DNA of 64,000 nucleotides from NCBI GenBank assembly GCA_921293015.1, contig OV121091.1, forward strand, positions 11,747,755-11,811,754, given 5' to 3'. The stretch comes from Phorcus lineatus (Eukaryota > Mollusca > Gastropoda > Trochida > Trochidae). Made by a program: the position numbers and the translations under genes. Below, one piece after another: positions 1 to 13,917 of the stretch; positions within the stretch are counted from its first letter, which is position 1, and every line of letters starts with the position of its first letter. The notes under the pieces were generated by a model, which saw only the letters and a program-made list of their open reading frames with translations, made no database searches and was not told where the DNA came from.

Positions 1-809
1 AAATCTTGATATGTTGTATCCTTTCATGCAATCATTAATGTTGTCTTTAACTGCAGAGGCTGATCTACAGGGGTGGTGTTTCAGGGCCCCCCCCCCCCTT
101 TCTGAATTTCTGAAAATTGACAGTAAAATGAGTGAACCCCCTCCTTTCCAATATGTCCACCCCTTCAAAATCCCTTCAACCTTCACTGACCTGGGCCTAG
201 TTTTTTACAAGCATTCTTATACCTAATATAATTGATAGTACCATATTTCAAGATTGGCTTATGGCTATCTTCGCACTTAGAGAGCTTAAGAAGCCTAAGC
301 CTTAGTTGGTTCAATCAAGCATTTAGATAGATAAAGAGAAAGGTTATATAATCAAGTGGGGCAGATCAAGGAATTTTGAAGGAGGGAATTTTGAAAGGGG
401 GGGTGGTTTAACCTTCAAAAAGGGGGTAGAGTTTACTGTCGAAGGTTTCCAACTTTACGTTTGATTGAACATGCACTCCTTATGATTATCCATGATTATC
501 CACAGTAGAATAAAAAGTGTACATATCAATGATGCCATTTTAGTGTAACATCTTTTCATTATTTGAGAAAGGAAAATGGATTTGCTAAGCGTGACGGAAC
601 TCTGTACATCTATTTTAAAGACCCTTGTATTGATTGATTAAGATTTTCCTACAATAGGTAACAATTGTTTTCCTTTTCGTAATATCACATGTTATAGTGA
701 ATTTAAGACATGTTTATAACATAAATAATTTTTTCATGCAAAACATTTGTTAAAATTACATATGTATATATATAATTATGATTTAAGCATAAATTTGTTG
801 ATAACTTAC

Positions 810-3800
810 TTTCCAGGCAGGGCTCATGTATTCATGTCCATCGGCAAAAATGAGCTGAAAACCAAAATAAAATTAAATGTTAGATATATGATGAAACTGA
901 AAAGGAGAATAAATTAGCTAGCACGTTGAGTGAGTGAGTAATTGTTTAACACTCCTTGGGCAATATTTCAGCGGCGTTGCTAGCAGGTTCTACGACACTA
1001 ACGCCATCTTTAATTTTGTTTCAGGTAAAGCTATACATAAACAAGAATCATCTATTCCTCTTCTAGTTTTTAAGTGTTGATTTAAAATTGACAATATGAA
1101 CAAAAGTAATAATTTGAAAGGGCTGTGTGCAGAATTTTCAGACCAGAATGTGAGACTTTTTCAATCATTTTGAATGGGGGGGGGGGAAGATGAACCCACT
1201 GATCATCCTAACCCCTCCTTCATCCATTATTGGGGGAGCTTATGTAAGTTATGCCTTATCAAATTTACCATCTGAAATATTTTGAATGTTCTCAATGAAA
1301 TTATGCACAGGTAAAGATGAATTATAAATATTACTGTAAGGTTGCTTATTTTATAACTTTTACAAAGCGTAAAAAGTGTAGCGTTTACAAAGGATGAGCA
1401 TATGCTCCATTCGACCAGTTTAAACTTCACCTCTATGCTCTAGGCTATTTGTATAAACAGTTGATAAGACCAAGGATATGATTTAAACACAAAACTGATC
1501 AAACAAGTTTTGGAAACTCCTTTCATTATTTTACGTCTGTTTTATTTAAGATATTGTATTCATATTCAATTTTGAATTTGATAATAGTTACAGATAAATA
1601 TTATAGTTTAGTGTGCAGGCAGGTTTCGGTCAGGGCTGTCAAGTTTTTGAGCTAGCCAGCCCTGTGGTCTTGCATAAAATCTTGGGAGTTTCATACCCTG
1701 CTAATACAAACCCACCTCGAGGATGACGACACTGGCTTTAAGCACCATCTCACAGAAGAGTCTGACCTCATATGCTCCATACTCAAACTGTTTCTGAGGT
1801 CCTCGGTTCTCCACACTCTCAGGCAGTTGTCTGCACGAGGACATCACTGTCTGAAATAGAATAGAGGATAGGGCACATTCTTTGATAATTTTCATGCAAT
1901 AAAAATACAACCAATGGCTCTGTAGCTCATCAGACTATGTATGATTTATTTATATGTACATATATTTATATACTTTTTACTTTTAACTTCATATCTTTAT
2001 ATATCTAATACCTGGGAGCTGAACATTATAATCCTGATAAGCTAAGGAGTGTGTACACAAAATTAAAGTTTCTAGGCCTTTTGCTCCTGGGGGAGAACCT
2101 GAAAATAGGTTTTTAGGGCATTAGTTTTTAGGGCTTAGTAGGGGTCAAAGGGTCACCAAATCTTTAATTTGAATCCCCATCATAAGGAGTCTTTTAACAA
2201 GGTTTCAGATTTCTTGGCCTGTTGCTTCTGGAGAAGCTGCAAATAGGTTTTTAGGGCATTGACCTAGGTAGGTCCTGGAGGTTGGCTACATGATCTTCCC
2301 TAGTGGTACTTACAATACTTGGTTCTGCATAAATGACAACATAGTCCACATCGCTGTCAGGGGTAGACAACCCATACATGTAGCTTCCTGCACGGGCCAC
2401 TAGGAGAATCTGACTTGGCTCCTTTTGACTGACCGGTCCACCAATCATACCCATCAGCTTGACCAACTGTGAGTGGGCATCCTCAACACCTGCAAGTATG
2501 ATCAATCTCATTAAAATTAATCAAAATTAGCTCATTAGCTTGAAGCTGATATGTTCCTCGGAAATGACCTCTGTTAACACAAACTTTAGCACAGCATAAG
2601 CAATGTTTAGGGTTTTGGAAGTTATAACTATTTGATTTGTTTGCCCTCTGTTCTGTTTGGGACAGATTTACAGGGATTGGGAAAGGTAGGGGCCATGGGA
2701 TATTTTGCACATCGGATGAAAAAATAACCTATTCAAATTTGAAATTTTACTATTGCTAGAAAGGGGAATGGCCTATTCAAAATTCAGAACATGCCTAATA
2801 GCACTAAAAATGGCCCATTGTCAAGGTGTCTTTCCCAATCCCTGCATTTCTCTGCATGGCTTCAACAAATTTTTTTTTGTTTTAAAAAAACACTGTCAAC
2901 AAAATTTAAATTCTATATAAAGTATTTGGCAGAAGCAGAATCAATATCTTTAAGAACTTCAAAAAGTATGTTTTTTCTAAGAAGAAATCAAAGAGAGATC
3001 AATTCTGTTCCAAAAAGGACTACTTAAATCTTTCCATGTAACCTCTGTTCAAAGTGGACCATATTCATTGCACGAATTAATCAAGCAATAATTATGGTGA
3101 ATTTTAAGTGTACAAGATGTAGACTTCCTTTAAATCTATTTTATCATTATTTAATTATGGAGTTAACAAGATAATTAAAAACCCACAAGAAATTGATGGC
3201 CCATCTGCAATCTAGTCCTGAACCCACTTGTAACAGAGTTCACTTGGGAAGAAATAACATAAGTCTTCTCTGTTTGGAGAATGTGCAGTATACATACTTG
3301 GTAGGTAGGTAGGTAGGTGGATTTAAGGGTGACGTTGGGCCAAAAAGACCTCTATGCGCCCAGCATTTTTTTAAAAGTGGTAAAAATGAAATTAAAAATA
3401 TGAAATAATTAATATCTATATGCTATCATATTTGCCCGTGTTCTTGACAAAATAAAAAAGTTTACATACTTGGTAAAGGCCTGAGTTGTCTCCCTTGAAG
3501 CCTTGTTGCTACCATCCAACTCCCGACAACACTTTCTACATCTGCTAGTTTAGTGAACTGAAAGGACTTCAATTTTTCGTCGATTTCCTCCTTCCATGGT
3601 AACAAAATAGGGAAAAAATCCTGTCTTGTTCCTCCTGCATCCTGTGAAGGTATAAAATAATGTTTTGAATATCAAAAAAAAAATTCAGAACATATCATAG
3701 TTCAAAATTGATAACATTCTGAAATTTTACATTCAAAAATAGTTTGTTAACAGATAAAACCACGATTATTTTTTTTTTTAAATGTATAACTTGATAACAT

Positions 3801-6800
3801 TCTGGTGTTTATCCGTCCGATGTAGAAGTGTTTCCGCTAGCATTTTTAATATCCAGTCATCATGTCAAACTACTTAAAAGAATACTGTACATTTACATTT
3901 CTTTCTGCTACATTAACTCTAATCAATATATAAAATTTTCACTCTCTACCACCACTTAACCCATAGGGTAGTATTTTCCCTTCGTAATTAGTTGAAAGAT
4001 TTATCTGCTACTTCATTTCTATTAATAGTTAAAAAGTGAATAACACATGTCCAAGTCGATAAATCATTGGATCAACTTGATTTGAAATCATTTATTGTTT
4101 AATGTCACCCTTGACAGAATGTTAAACTTCTAATAGCTACCTGGTACATGGATTTCAGGACACTGAGAGCGTGAGCTGCTTTGTCCGACAGTTGGTCCTT
4201 GCACAGCTCACTGGTCACTGGCTGACCAGCGGTCACTCTCTCCAGGTGGTGCAACAGTCTGCAGGGGAAATCATCAACATTATCAAACAAAACATGTCAA
4301 GTGCAGCGAATTATCTATAAATAAGTAAAGTATGTAAATACAATTAAACAACATTTTCCTCCTCAAGGTATTTGTAAATAGTGATTTGAATGAATTCTAT
4401 CTTTGGTCAACATTTTCACTCTTCGCACTATATCATCCCTTGGACTTTTCATCAGACATCCTGCCCTCATATTGACTTTACAATAAACTTTGCTAATCTT
4501 TGAGGAAATTTTCTCCACAAATCCAGTTCTAGCTTCATATCTTCTTTTCAGCAAATGAAGGTGGCGAGAATGATTTTTAACTTTCGAATTCTCTGTCTTT
4601 CAAAATTTCTGAGTACACACTGAATGGGATGCAGAGAATCTAAACCAAGTTTTTTTTATATCAAATATATAAAACAAGTTGAAAGAAGTTACTAATATCC
4701 AAGGTTTGCAGAGGAGTGTTGATATATTTGATATCAGAAAACACAAACATAAGATTCTATTTTTCATCGAAAATAATTTTCATTAAAATTTTCATGAAAA
4801 CAGTTTAATCTTTTAACACTGTTCTTCCCTCAGACTCCAAATGTGGAGATGTCAAAGCTTTGTGATGTTGTCATGTTTATGACATCATTGCTTGCTGATG
4901 TAAAAGAATCGTGATGTTATATTCTTGACACTTGCAATTAAGGTATTGTGCAAAATCAACTGTCAAAAATTGGCTCTTCAGCTTAACAGGCTTACAATAA
5001 TTCATTTTACAAACTGTACCAGGGTCACCATTTGAAGGGTCACAGGATCCCCGAAAGCTTAAACTATTATCACTATCAACTAAGGGGTCTGTACACAAGA
5101 TTTCAGATTCCTTGAATCAGAGAAGTCTTATGAAGTGAGTGAATAGTTTACAAATGACGCATGGACAGACTCATGCCAGACGCCATGCCATGCAATAAGC
5201 CAATCAGGCTTTTAGACCAGATGAGCTAATACGATACATCCTGGAAGTAATCACTGATCTCCCACATCATTAAAACCCAATTTTGGATGATAAATGCTTA
5301 TACACCAAGATTCCATTTAATCATCTCATATGAAGACATTGAAGAATATGTCTAATCAAGAATCCAGGTCAGCTTATGTGAGTATGAACTTTCCAAATGA
5401 ATATAATTGCTAAACCCTTGGGTTTTATACAACTACAGTTACAAGGGTCATTGATTACCATAATAAGTATGACATCATCCCATGCATGGCCTATTTGTAT
5501 TCCAGCCCCAATGACTTGCTAAGATAGGCCTTGTCATATTTCGCCGAGGCTGCTGCGAAGGATCACGATAGTCCAATGAGAAATCATTTGAGAATTGCAA
5601 CTTATCGCCGAAGGGGGCGCTGCGCTCATAGCACAAATTACTGAGTTTAAGTCAAACATGCGCTACATGCGTCTGCGGTCAGACCATTTAGAGAGGAAAG
5701 CCCTAGGCAGAACAATTTATAAACGTGATAAAGTCAATATTTTAAAACCTTTTTTTCTTGGAGCATGGTTGATTTTAAATAGACGGAAATATCCCGCCAT
5801 TTAAGTATGAAAGATGAGATTTAGCCAGAAATTTCACCTGCAAGATTCACAGAGCTGAGCAAATGTTGTTGTATCCTTGAGCTTCAGCTGACCGTTCTTC
5901 CTCTTCTTACTGATCCCCCCGACAGCCTGGCCACGACACGCCTCCACAAACCCCCTTACGCCTGCAACAAAGGGTGCTTGTGAATTTGGATAACAAATTT
6001 TACTGTTTTTGTATGAGAATAATGGAACTATGAGTAGGGAACATAAAATGTTATCATAAATACACTTGGAGGTATTTTCTGGTTTTCATACATACCAACT
6101 ATCTGCTGAGGCTGGACACTGTCCAGCAATTTGGTCCACTCTTCACTCCCCCTAAGCACCGCGCTCTGGTCAAACAGAAGGGACTCCACAAACCTCGTCC
6201 GACCTTTCACCAGGAATCGGCCGAAGTGGGACAACTCAACAGCCTGCAGCCAGCCCTGGGTTAAAGAAACATAATATAGGAAAACTGTAACAAGAATAGA
6301 GCTTATCTATTCAAAACAGAATATCAAATAAAAGGCATAAGATATTTATAGTGTTAAATAAGTCTTATATACAAGTATTGGCTATGAATCCTTGGGTCTA
6401 CAGAATGATTTTTTATCCATAGATAAGAGAAATCATAAAAGGAAAGGAAAAATCCTTTTTCCACCTCAGAGATAAATTTATACAAGATGCAGATCTCAAT
6501 AGTCACAGGTAATTTCTGTTGACTGACAGGCAGACAGACAGACAGACAGAATTTGTCCAGTAAAATTGGATAAATAATGACGAGTTCGACTTCTGAAGAA
6601 AACTCATTAGGCATTTATAAATCCATCCTGCTTCATCAGCGTAATTGAATCCGCTGATCGAGCTCCTCCCATATACCCTGATCTCGTTTAAGCCAAAAGC
6701 CTAGTATCGCTAGTTATTTAACCAGCCAATGAGACGACTTGCATCCAGCAACAGCAGCACAACCCAGATGGAAAATTTGTTTAAGTTCAAAACAGTAGGG

Positions 6801-9219
6801 TCAAGCTCCTTGGATAACGACATTTCATTGGCTGAAACAATAACAGGTGAGCACAGCCACGAACAACAAGCCGCACTAGCCGTACGAGGGATCAGGCTCA
6901 AAGAAGATAAGGGGTATATGGAAGCTCGATCAGCGGATTCAATTACGCTGTTGTAGCAGGATGACATAAATCTATAAAATAAACCTGTCCCAATGCCACT
7001 TCAAGGTACTTTTGCATTTTATAAAAATAATTTGTATATAATGGATACCCTATCAAGAAACGTTTATTATCATTCTTATTTGAAGAATTTGATGAAAATA
7101 TGCAGTTTTCGATCCCTTCACAAAAAATGCAAAAGAAAATGGTCGCCCAAAAGCTGACTCTGCAACTGACCAAATCAATGACCTTGCCCTCTGTCTGGTC
7201 GTGAGGGTTAGCGGGGGTGAAGAACTGGTCATCGTCCCCCAGATAGAGGATGAGAATCATGTTGTGTCGAGCCTGCTCCCCCCTCTCTCTCTGGGACGCT
7301 GCATACCACGGACACGTCAGCAACATACTCATCAGTATCTTCTTCACATGCCCTGCAGTAAAGCAGATGATTCAAGTGTATTGTAACCACAGGGACGTGT
7401 ATTGATGAAAACAAAATCTAGAAGTCAACAACTAAACTATTGTAATAATGTTAATGTAAAAGATTAACATACATATCCATTTGTTCTCCGGCTGAAATGC
7501 ATCACCATTATCCATTGTCATTGGACACAGTGTCTTAACATAAAACTGGAAGAAATTTGTTAAAAAAAATATGTCACATCCGATGAAGTAAAAAGTAATT
7601 TTCCATTGCATAGCAAAATAACATTCATATGTTTTTTTCATCTCATCTACATTTTGCATTAAATAGTTGTACATATTGAATACATTTGAGTAAATATCTT
7701 TGCATGGGTCAGGCAGAAGCTCCAATCTAGTGTTCCAACTTCAAAGTCCAATTCTCATGTAAAAGATTTTTGACATAAGATTTCTAAGCAACTGCATAAC
7801 AATAAGACAACTGTTTGTCATAAGATCACTCATTCCAGTTAATTGACTTTTAAAAGGACATATCAGGTCACACATTAAGTAACAGAAAATTATTGCGACA
7901 CTTCCTGTGTGACAAAGAAGCTATCAAAAAAAAAATCCTCCTGAATAATTTATATTTAATAATTTTGAAGTCTATTCCATATTTGTGTTTGTATATAATG
8001 ACTAACCTTCAAATACTTTTGACAAGAGAGCATCAAATCTGGCTTTAACCTCTGGGTTCAAGGACGATGGTACATGCATCAAGGTCAACTGGCGCAGTTC
8101 AAGAAGTGGACCCTCGTTTATGGATGTCGGTACAAGGTTGTCATGACTACCCTCAATCTCAGATTTGATATCACGCAGTTCATCCAGGGTGGAGCGTATC
8201 TTCTCTGACACTAAAGTAAAATATAAACTTGAATTTATCTTCAAATTTGAAATGTCACAATAGAATGACATACAATCTTGTGCTTTTTAATAAGAATAAT
8301 GCTTTTTGTTTGTCCTATAAACTTACTAATTTCTAGATATAACTTCCATTTATTAAATAACTAATATCATCTCAGTTATTCAAAGAGATTGGGTTTTTTT
8401 CTGATTTTCTAAAAAATACATTTAACATACTTTAAGCAGGAAAAATTTACTTGCAAACAAACTCAGAGCCGAGATTCGAATCTTCTTTAAAAATCAACAG
8501 CATAAATGTTGTACCCCAGGGTGACCCCCCTTTTCAAATTTTCCAAACCCCCTTCCCTTTTTTTCAAAAATCCTGGACCTGCCACTCAAGAGTATTGATT
8601 ATTTAGAATTTCAAACCTTTGTCTTGGTATTGTACAGTTGAAACTTTCATCTGGAGGCGTAGCTGCTCCAAACTTTGCACCGACTGTGTTATCATCTCAA
8701 GGGCATTGCTGTCAAACTCCTTCTCAGGTGGACTGAAAATATTTTGAAATAGAAATCAGAAAATTTTACATCATAATTCTATGCCGGAAGCCTGTTCTAT
8801 GTGTGCTCTATTACAGCTATGAAATTGAGATAGTTTATTTCCCTTTAAGGGAGGGTAACGTCAGGAAACAAAGTCTGTGGAAATGAGGAAATGAATGAGA
8901 AGTCAAAATCACTAAAATAAAACCCTTAGTAATAAATCAGATCAAAATTACATGTAACAAATTTACCATGTATTTGATATGAATATACAAGTAGGAAATT
9001 AAACTTGTAGTCCACAAATTAATACGACCACAAACTTCCCCTTCAGAACTCAAAGATATTTAGGTTAATAATGCTAATCATTCAATATGAAGTTTGTGCT
9101 AATTTATTATATCTTTAATTATAATTGTAAATATTAATATATTATGATTGTAAATGTTTGTCATCATAATTTTATACATACCGTTGAAATTCGAAATTAA
9201 ATGTTTCAGAAGATGCCAT
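810..9219 (-). CDS. Tandem RlaP-like nucleotidyltransferase-domain protein, 3' end outside window
   Basis: Twelve coding exons join in phase: 9182-9219, 8617-8732, 8017-8210, 7473-7545, 7171-7352, 6096-6255, 5838-5961, 4141-4258, 3470-3641, 2314-2489, 1716-1850, 810-854 (511 codons, no stop, so the gene continues left). The start is the ATG at 9219, followed by MASSETFNFEFQR. Residues about 420-445 contain G427-S428 ... D439-x-D441, the metal-binding core of the DNA polymerase beta-type nucleotidyltransferases, followed by a helical stretch ending in VILELIFADG as in the RlaP-like family. Residues about 140-335 resemble the C-terminal part of the same domain (GRFLVKG..RFVESLLFDQ), so two copies look fused; I see no GS...DxD in the first. 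Substrate unknown. The exon 3 donor (AAAA then GTATTT) is weak but is the only in-phase choice. Introns hold a MITE and other repeats. Sure of the gene, less of the function. Confidence 0.82.
3301..3363 (+). repeat. Short dispersed repeat, copy 1 (intron 9)
   Basis: A run of GTAG units leads into a stretch containing GTGGATTTAAGGGTGACGTT, GGGCCAAAAA and TATGCGCCC. The same stretch occurs inverted at 9588-9642, with about six differences. It lies in an intron of the nucleotidyltransferase gene. I do not recognise the family. Confidence 0.6.
6624..6963. mobile_element. MITE with long terminal inverted repeats, copy A
   Basis: The ends are inverted copies of each other over about 50 bp (left CATCCTGCT..CAGCGTAATTGAATCC, right its complement). 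The element sits in intron 5 of the nucleotidyltransferase gene and is flanked on both sides by ATAAATC, a possible 7-8 bp target duplication as made by hAT-type transposases. It has no coding capacity: the small ORFs inside are shadows. A diverged second copy is at 28120-28423. Confidence 0.75.
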
Positions 9220-9587
9220 AGTAAACGGTATCAAAGTTCTTCTGGAGAAAAATGCTTTGCTGACTCTTTGCTGTCAATTTGTCTAGACAAATATAAAACA
9301 CAGCACTCAATCATTGACACTTCAATCACCTAGGAAGTTCCTTGATCATCGATTACATGCTCTCCTATGAAACTGGATATACTAATAAACAGTCTCAAAG
9401 CATATTTTCCATCATTTATACAACACAAATGATTGCCACGGGAGTGTATGACTATTTAAGACAGTATTTCCCATCGTTGCTCAACATCAGGGAATTTCCC
9501 CGTCTTGCATGGATAATGAGAGCGCCATCTACCGGGGAAACCCCTCTTGTCAAAGGGCAGTAATTCCGTCAAACATATGTAGTTACT

Positions 9588-9642
9588 GAGGGCGCATATA
9601 GGTCATTTTTGGCCCAACGTCGCCCTGAAATCCACCTACCTG
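9588..9642 (-). repeat. Short dispersed repeat, copy 2 (inverted)
   Basis: Reverse complement of the unit at 3301-3363: it reads CCACCTACC preceded by GGCCCAACGTCGCCCTGAAA on the plus strand. It lies about 370 bp upstream of the nucleotidyltransferase start codon, so the gene is bracketed by inverted copies of one sequence. Confidence 0.6.
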
Positions 9643-10422
9643 TAGTTATTGAAGAGCGGAGGAATACATTTAGTTCAAGTGTTTCTCTAAGTACTATTTT
9701 TAAGTTTTTGAAATATCAATAGGATAAAGAAATTTATAAAAGTGTTTATCTATGTTCTTTAAAAATAGAAATGATAGACATCATAGGCCTATATAAATGA
9801 TGCTCTATCTTGCGAAAATTGGCCATGGTTATAACTGCTTTAATTGTATATGTAAGATAATTAAGATGAGATAGATAAGACTTGATTATCCCGAAAGAAA
9901 TTTTGGCTACATCGTCATTACCGCAAACAAGCAAAACAATTAAGACCTTTGATCACAATACATCACGATATATTAAGGTGCACTAAGAGTCTAAAATAAA
10001 TAGATGAATAAATAGATACATGAATACATGTAGGTAGAAACACCAAATTAATTTAGCTTTAATGTATTAATAAACTTTTACGACAGTAAAACACAGTAAA
10101 ACCCACAAAATAAGCAAAAAGAACACGATTTACGACGACGAGCAGCGACACCTATAACTTATCTTGAATGTGTCTAGATCAAAGCCGAATATAAAATCAT
10201 TTGACACAAATCCCAACTCTCTTAAGGATATTTTCAATGATTGATAAAACAATAGTTATGAACAAATAAACTCCGTCATATCACAAATAATGGTCTCTGA
10301 ACGGAAATATCTATCGAAGACATGTAGGGCTCTTTTAGAGGGCATACATGTATATATTGTGGTGTAATGATTCATCGATAAGTTCTTTGAGAAGCATTTA
10401 GAAGTTGTTGAGATGAAAAATA

Positions 10423-10582
10423 AGAACAAATTCTATGGATTAACAATTTCTATATTGCTGGATTGCAACGTTTCGGTGTAGATACTAACACCGTTATCAA
10501 GCAAGTCACTTAGTATCTACACGTACCGAAACGGCGCAATCCAGCAATAAAGAAGTTGTAAATCCATAGAACTTTGTTCTCT
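10423..10582. mobile_element. Palindromic foldback MITE
   Basis: Two arms of about 70 bp are inverted complements: the left arm includes TATTGCTGGATTGCAACG and GTAGATACTAA, the right arm repeats these in reverse with a few changes and small indels. A loop of about 20 bp separates them. There is no coding capacity. Its outer arm (TATGGATTTACAACTTCTTT) resembles the arms of the foldback at 48373-48512. Confidence 0.7.
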
Positions 10583-13500
10583 ATTGATTCATCGATAGTA
10601 TTATTTTTTATATGTTTACGCGAACATCGATACAAACCACATTTAGACAATATATCAGGGTATTTATACCTATAGATGGTTTCATGATAAATCGATGTAT
10701 CGCCACAAGATGCAATATACAATATATCTCGATATTATTTACAAAACTTAAAACAAATTACTTTATAAGCTGATAAAGTAACGTATTTAATTCTTTCTTT
10801 AAGAAAGATTAACTATAAATATAGAGAAATTATATAACATTTCTGATACTTATCCACAGTTCCACAATATCGATCTCTGATTTGGTGATTTCTATTCGTG
10901 TAATGTCTTTGAAAGGTTGGTATCTTAAGAATATCTTCATTTGTATATGCTATTTTTTCTTCTTTCTCAAATTGTTAAGCATCGGGATACATATAGTATC
11001 ACAACTATGGCATCCTGGTGATAATCGTCTGGTAGGTTCGTTGACAATATCTCCTTGTTATATCGTCTCGCTTTATAAAACTGGAATCGGGATATTTTGT
11101 CTTGAACCAAAGGTCGAATATATATATTCATCTTATTTAGGGAATTCACATTTATCATCCTTTGCTGGCGTGCATTTGGCCACAAACATTACGAGATTAC
11201 ACATTCTTATCAAAATGAAATGATAGATTCGTTTCTTGACCATTTTTGTTGTCACTTGTCACTCATCTTTAAATCAGTAACAAGCAACAACCCAATATTG
11301 GACTAGGGAACGAATGAATGATTTGGTTCCAATGAGATTGGAGATAACAAACGTGATCTAAACGCATAGGAAGGGTCAGAGATAACTGAAGGAAGATACA
11401 TAAAATCTCCATATATCGTCATTCCATGTTTACGTAAACTTATGACATGATTTTGACGATTGATTTTTAATCTTGGGATAATACATAATAATAAAAAGTT
11501 TAAAATCTCAACTTTTAATAAGTTTCATAACGTTCCTTTAATCTTTGTTAACTTAATATTTAAAAAATCACATACCACACATCAAGTGATAGCTTCAACA
11601 GTTAAAAAATAAAAAATATTATATGGAGGAGAATTAGGGAATTCGTTCGTCGTTTGATCGGTGTGAACGTTTTCGTCCATTTTTTCCACGGAGGCCACTT
11701 AACTCATAATTATCTTCTTTTCTCACCTCCGTTCGAAGAGGGCCATATTTTATTGTCAAATCACAACACCCTATTTTGAAAATTTTCAACTTATATAACC
11801 ACTTTTATCTTTATCTTTGTTACACATTTCCATTACACTATGAAATGAAGATTTCCCTATCCGTTACCTACACGATATTGTGCTATTGTTTGGTGTCGTG
11901 CAGAAACCATTTGACCTAAATCACTAACAAAAGTAATAGTCCCATGACCTTCGACAACCACCTCGTGAACCTATCCATAAAGCCTTAAAATACACAACAC
12001 TAAATTTTGCTCTATTGGTTGAGATCGTTAAGCTTCGTTAGACCTTCTATTTCATTAATAACTTGGGCCCATATTTTCAAAGAGCTTTTCTGCTTTGATA
12101 CGATAATCTTCATCCATTTTTAATTGTAGATACTTAATTACACTACGATTAGTAACACTCTCATAGTGCTATCTAAAACCATTGTCGTGGTTGTTTTACT
12201 CCTTCCAATAGCAAGGCAATTAATCCCACAAGGTAAAGATCTTGCCAGTCTTAAGCACTGGTTAATCTAAGCACTGCTGTATACCGGCATATTTCTGTGC
12301 TGGACCTTCTGCCAACTTGGCTTCAACTTGGTAGTCCTTCCTTGCTCCTCAAGTGAATAAGAATGAAACGATTTATGCCTTGCAAAAAGAGTTGATACCA
12401 TTACGATGTCATGTTAACTCCAAAAAAAGAAAATAATTTAGCAAATATGTGATAAGTTATTTGACTCTTACAACTTCTTAAACGGGGAAACCATACCTTA
12501 AAATGAGCGATGAATTCAGAGCCAGAAGGGTAATTGTTTAGAGCCGCTAGGCTTATATTCAAGGTAGTGGCGGTGTCAGGATTTGCGATTTAATTATATA
12601 CAAAAGGACATGTCCCTTGCCTTCTACAAATTGTACTTGTATATTGTCGTACATACAATTTCAAATCCTCTCTGGCCTCAGCGTTCACTAATAATAGAGC
12701 ATTAATACAGATCCTGGCCAAATGATAGGCTAAGCTCACCAAAGGTTCAACTAAAACACAAGAAGTCTTAGTGTTGTATGAGGTTTTATTACAAATGCCA
12801 AAAAAAGAGGATCGAACACGGTCATGTTTTTGACAAAAAGGTACACACTTGTTTCGAATCCTTCGATAGGCAAAATAAATAAAGCATCGTCACTCTAATT
12901 CTATCTTGTATTGATAAACATCAAATATCTTCCGGTTTTACATTTTCTCCTATTTTGAAAATTGTGAGATTATTGAGTTTATTTCTAGATGAACATCATT
13001 TCTATAACATATTTTACAAAACAAAATTTGATCTTCAGCCTGGAATTTATTTCAATATTGCTCTTTAGATATTACAACTAACATAAATTCACTACGGATG
13101 TAGCTAATAAAAAGATGTCCAGCTTAGGATTTTACATTCACAAAACAAAATTCAAAAACTTAAAAAACATAAGTGCAAATTGTTTATGGTTAAAAAAGCA
13201 TATCGTGTATCCGGTATATATATTAATGCTTCTGGCGATACAACCAGAAGGACTTCTTTGAATAAATTCGTATTTCATCTTTTACATTTAACAAAATCAG
13301 CGTACCCTATCTTCTGCAGTTTGAATACTGAAAATATCAATTAGAAATTCGGCAATGAGGTAGCTTTGAGAAAATTCAGCTGTCAGTACAACAGATCTAG
13401 AATTCACATACAAATGAATTACTTTAATAAATACATAAGCGACAACAAAACTTCCCGTGTACATCATATAGAAACAGCATTACCACATCCACTTTTTTTG

Positions 13501-13917
13501 GTTATTATCCGGCGATATGGCCAATTATAGCCTGGTTCCATTAATTTAAATCATGCATTTCTACAATGAGTTGAGGGGACAGTAGCGCCTTTGTTTGAAA
13601 TATTTTGTCTTTAAATTTCTCCCGATTATAAAAACTATATAGCTAGTAAATGGCAAAACATCATCCTCAGGGGCTCAACCCGATCATCCGTAGCCGAAGA
13701 AGACATTAAAAAAAAAATCAAGCAAAAAGCAATGGGGGCCATTTTTGTGTGAACTCCATTTAATTATTTTAGATTTTGAAATGGATTCGCATATTAGCCG
13801 GTCATGGTACGTTCGTTTTAAACTGTTTCCTTTCATTAAGTAATTAGACATTTTTTTGGTGTGATCACTTCATCTGGATAATCGTGCTACTGCTCCTTTA
13901 AGACAACCAAAGAAAAC

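Larger units (their letters stand above)
9220..13917. other. Intergenic, no gene seen
   Basis: AT-rich DNA between the first exon of the nucleotidyltransferase gene and the stop codon of the TspO-like gene. It holds the inverted short repeat at 9588-9642 and the foldback element at 10423-10582. ORFs here, including one of 113 codons on the plus strand at 10882-11223, have no recognisable domain and no splice context. The 5' flank of the nucleotidyltransferase gene (9220-9330) is the likely promoter region, but I see no clear TATA box. Confidence 0.55.

Noticed and set aside
1..40. Next coding exon of the nucleotidyltransferase gene (acceptor CTCTGCAG at about 51-58)
   Set aside because: The frame that stays open (KDNINDCMKGYN) needs a one-base overhang, but exon 12 ends in phase 0. 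A missing small exon between could explain it, but I cannot support it.
10882..11223. 113-codon plus-strand ORF
   Set aside because: No domain and no splice or promoter context in AT-rich intergenic DNA.
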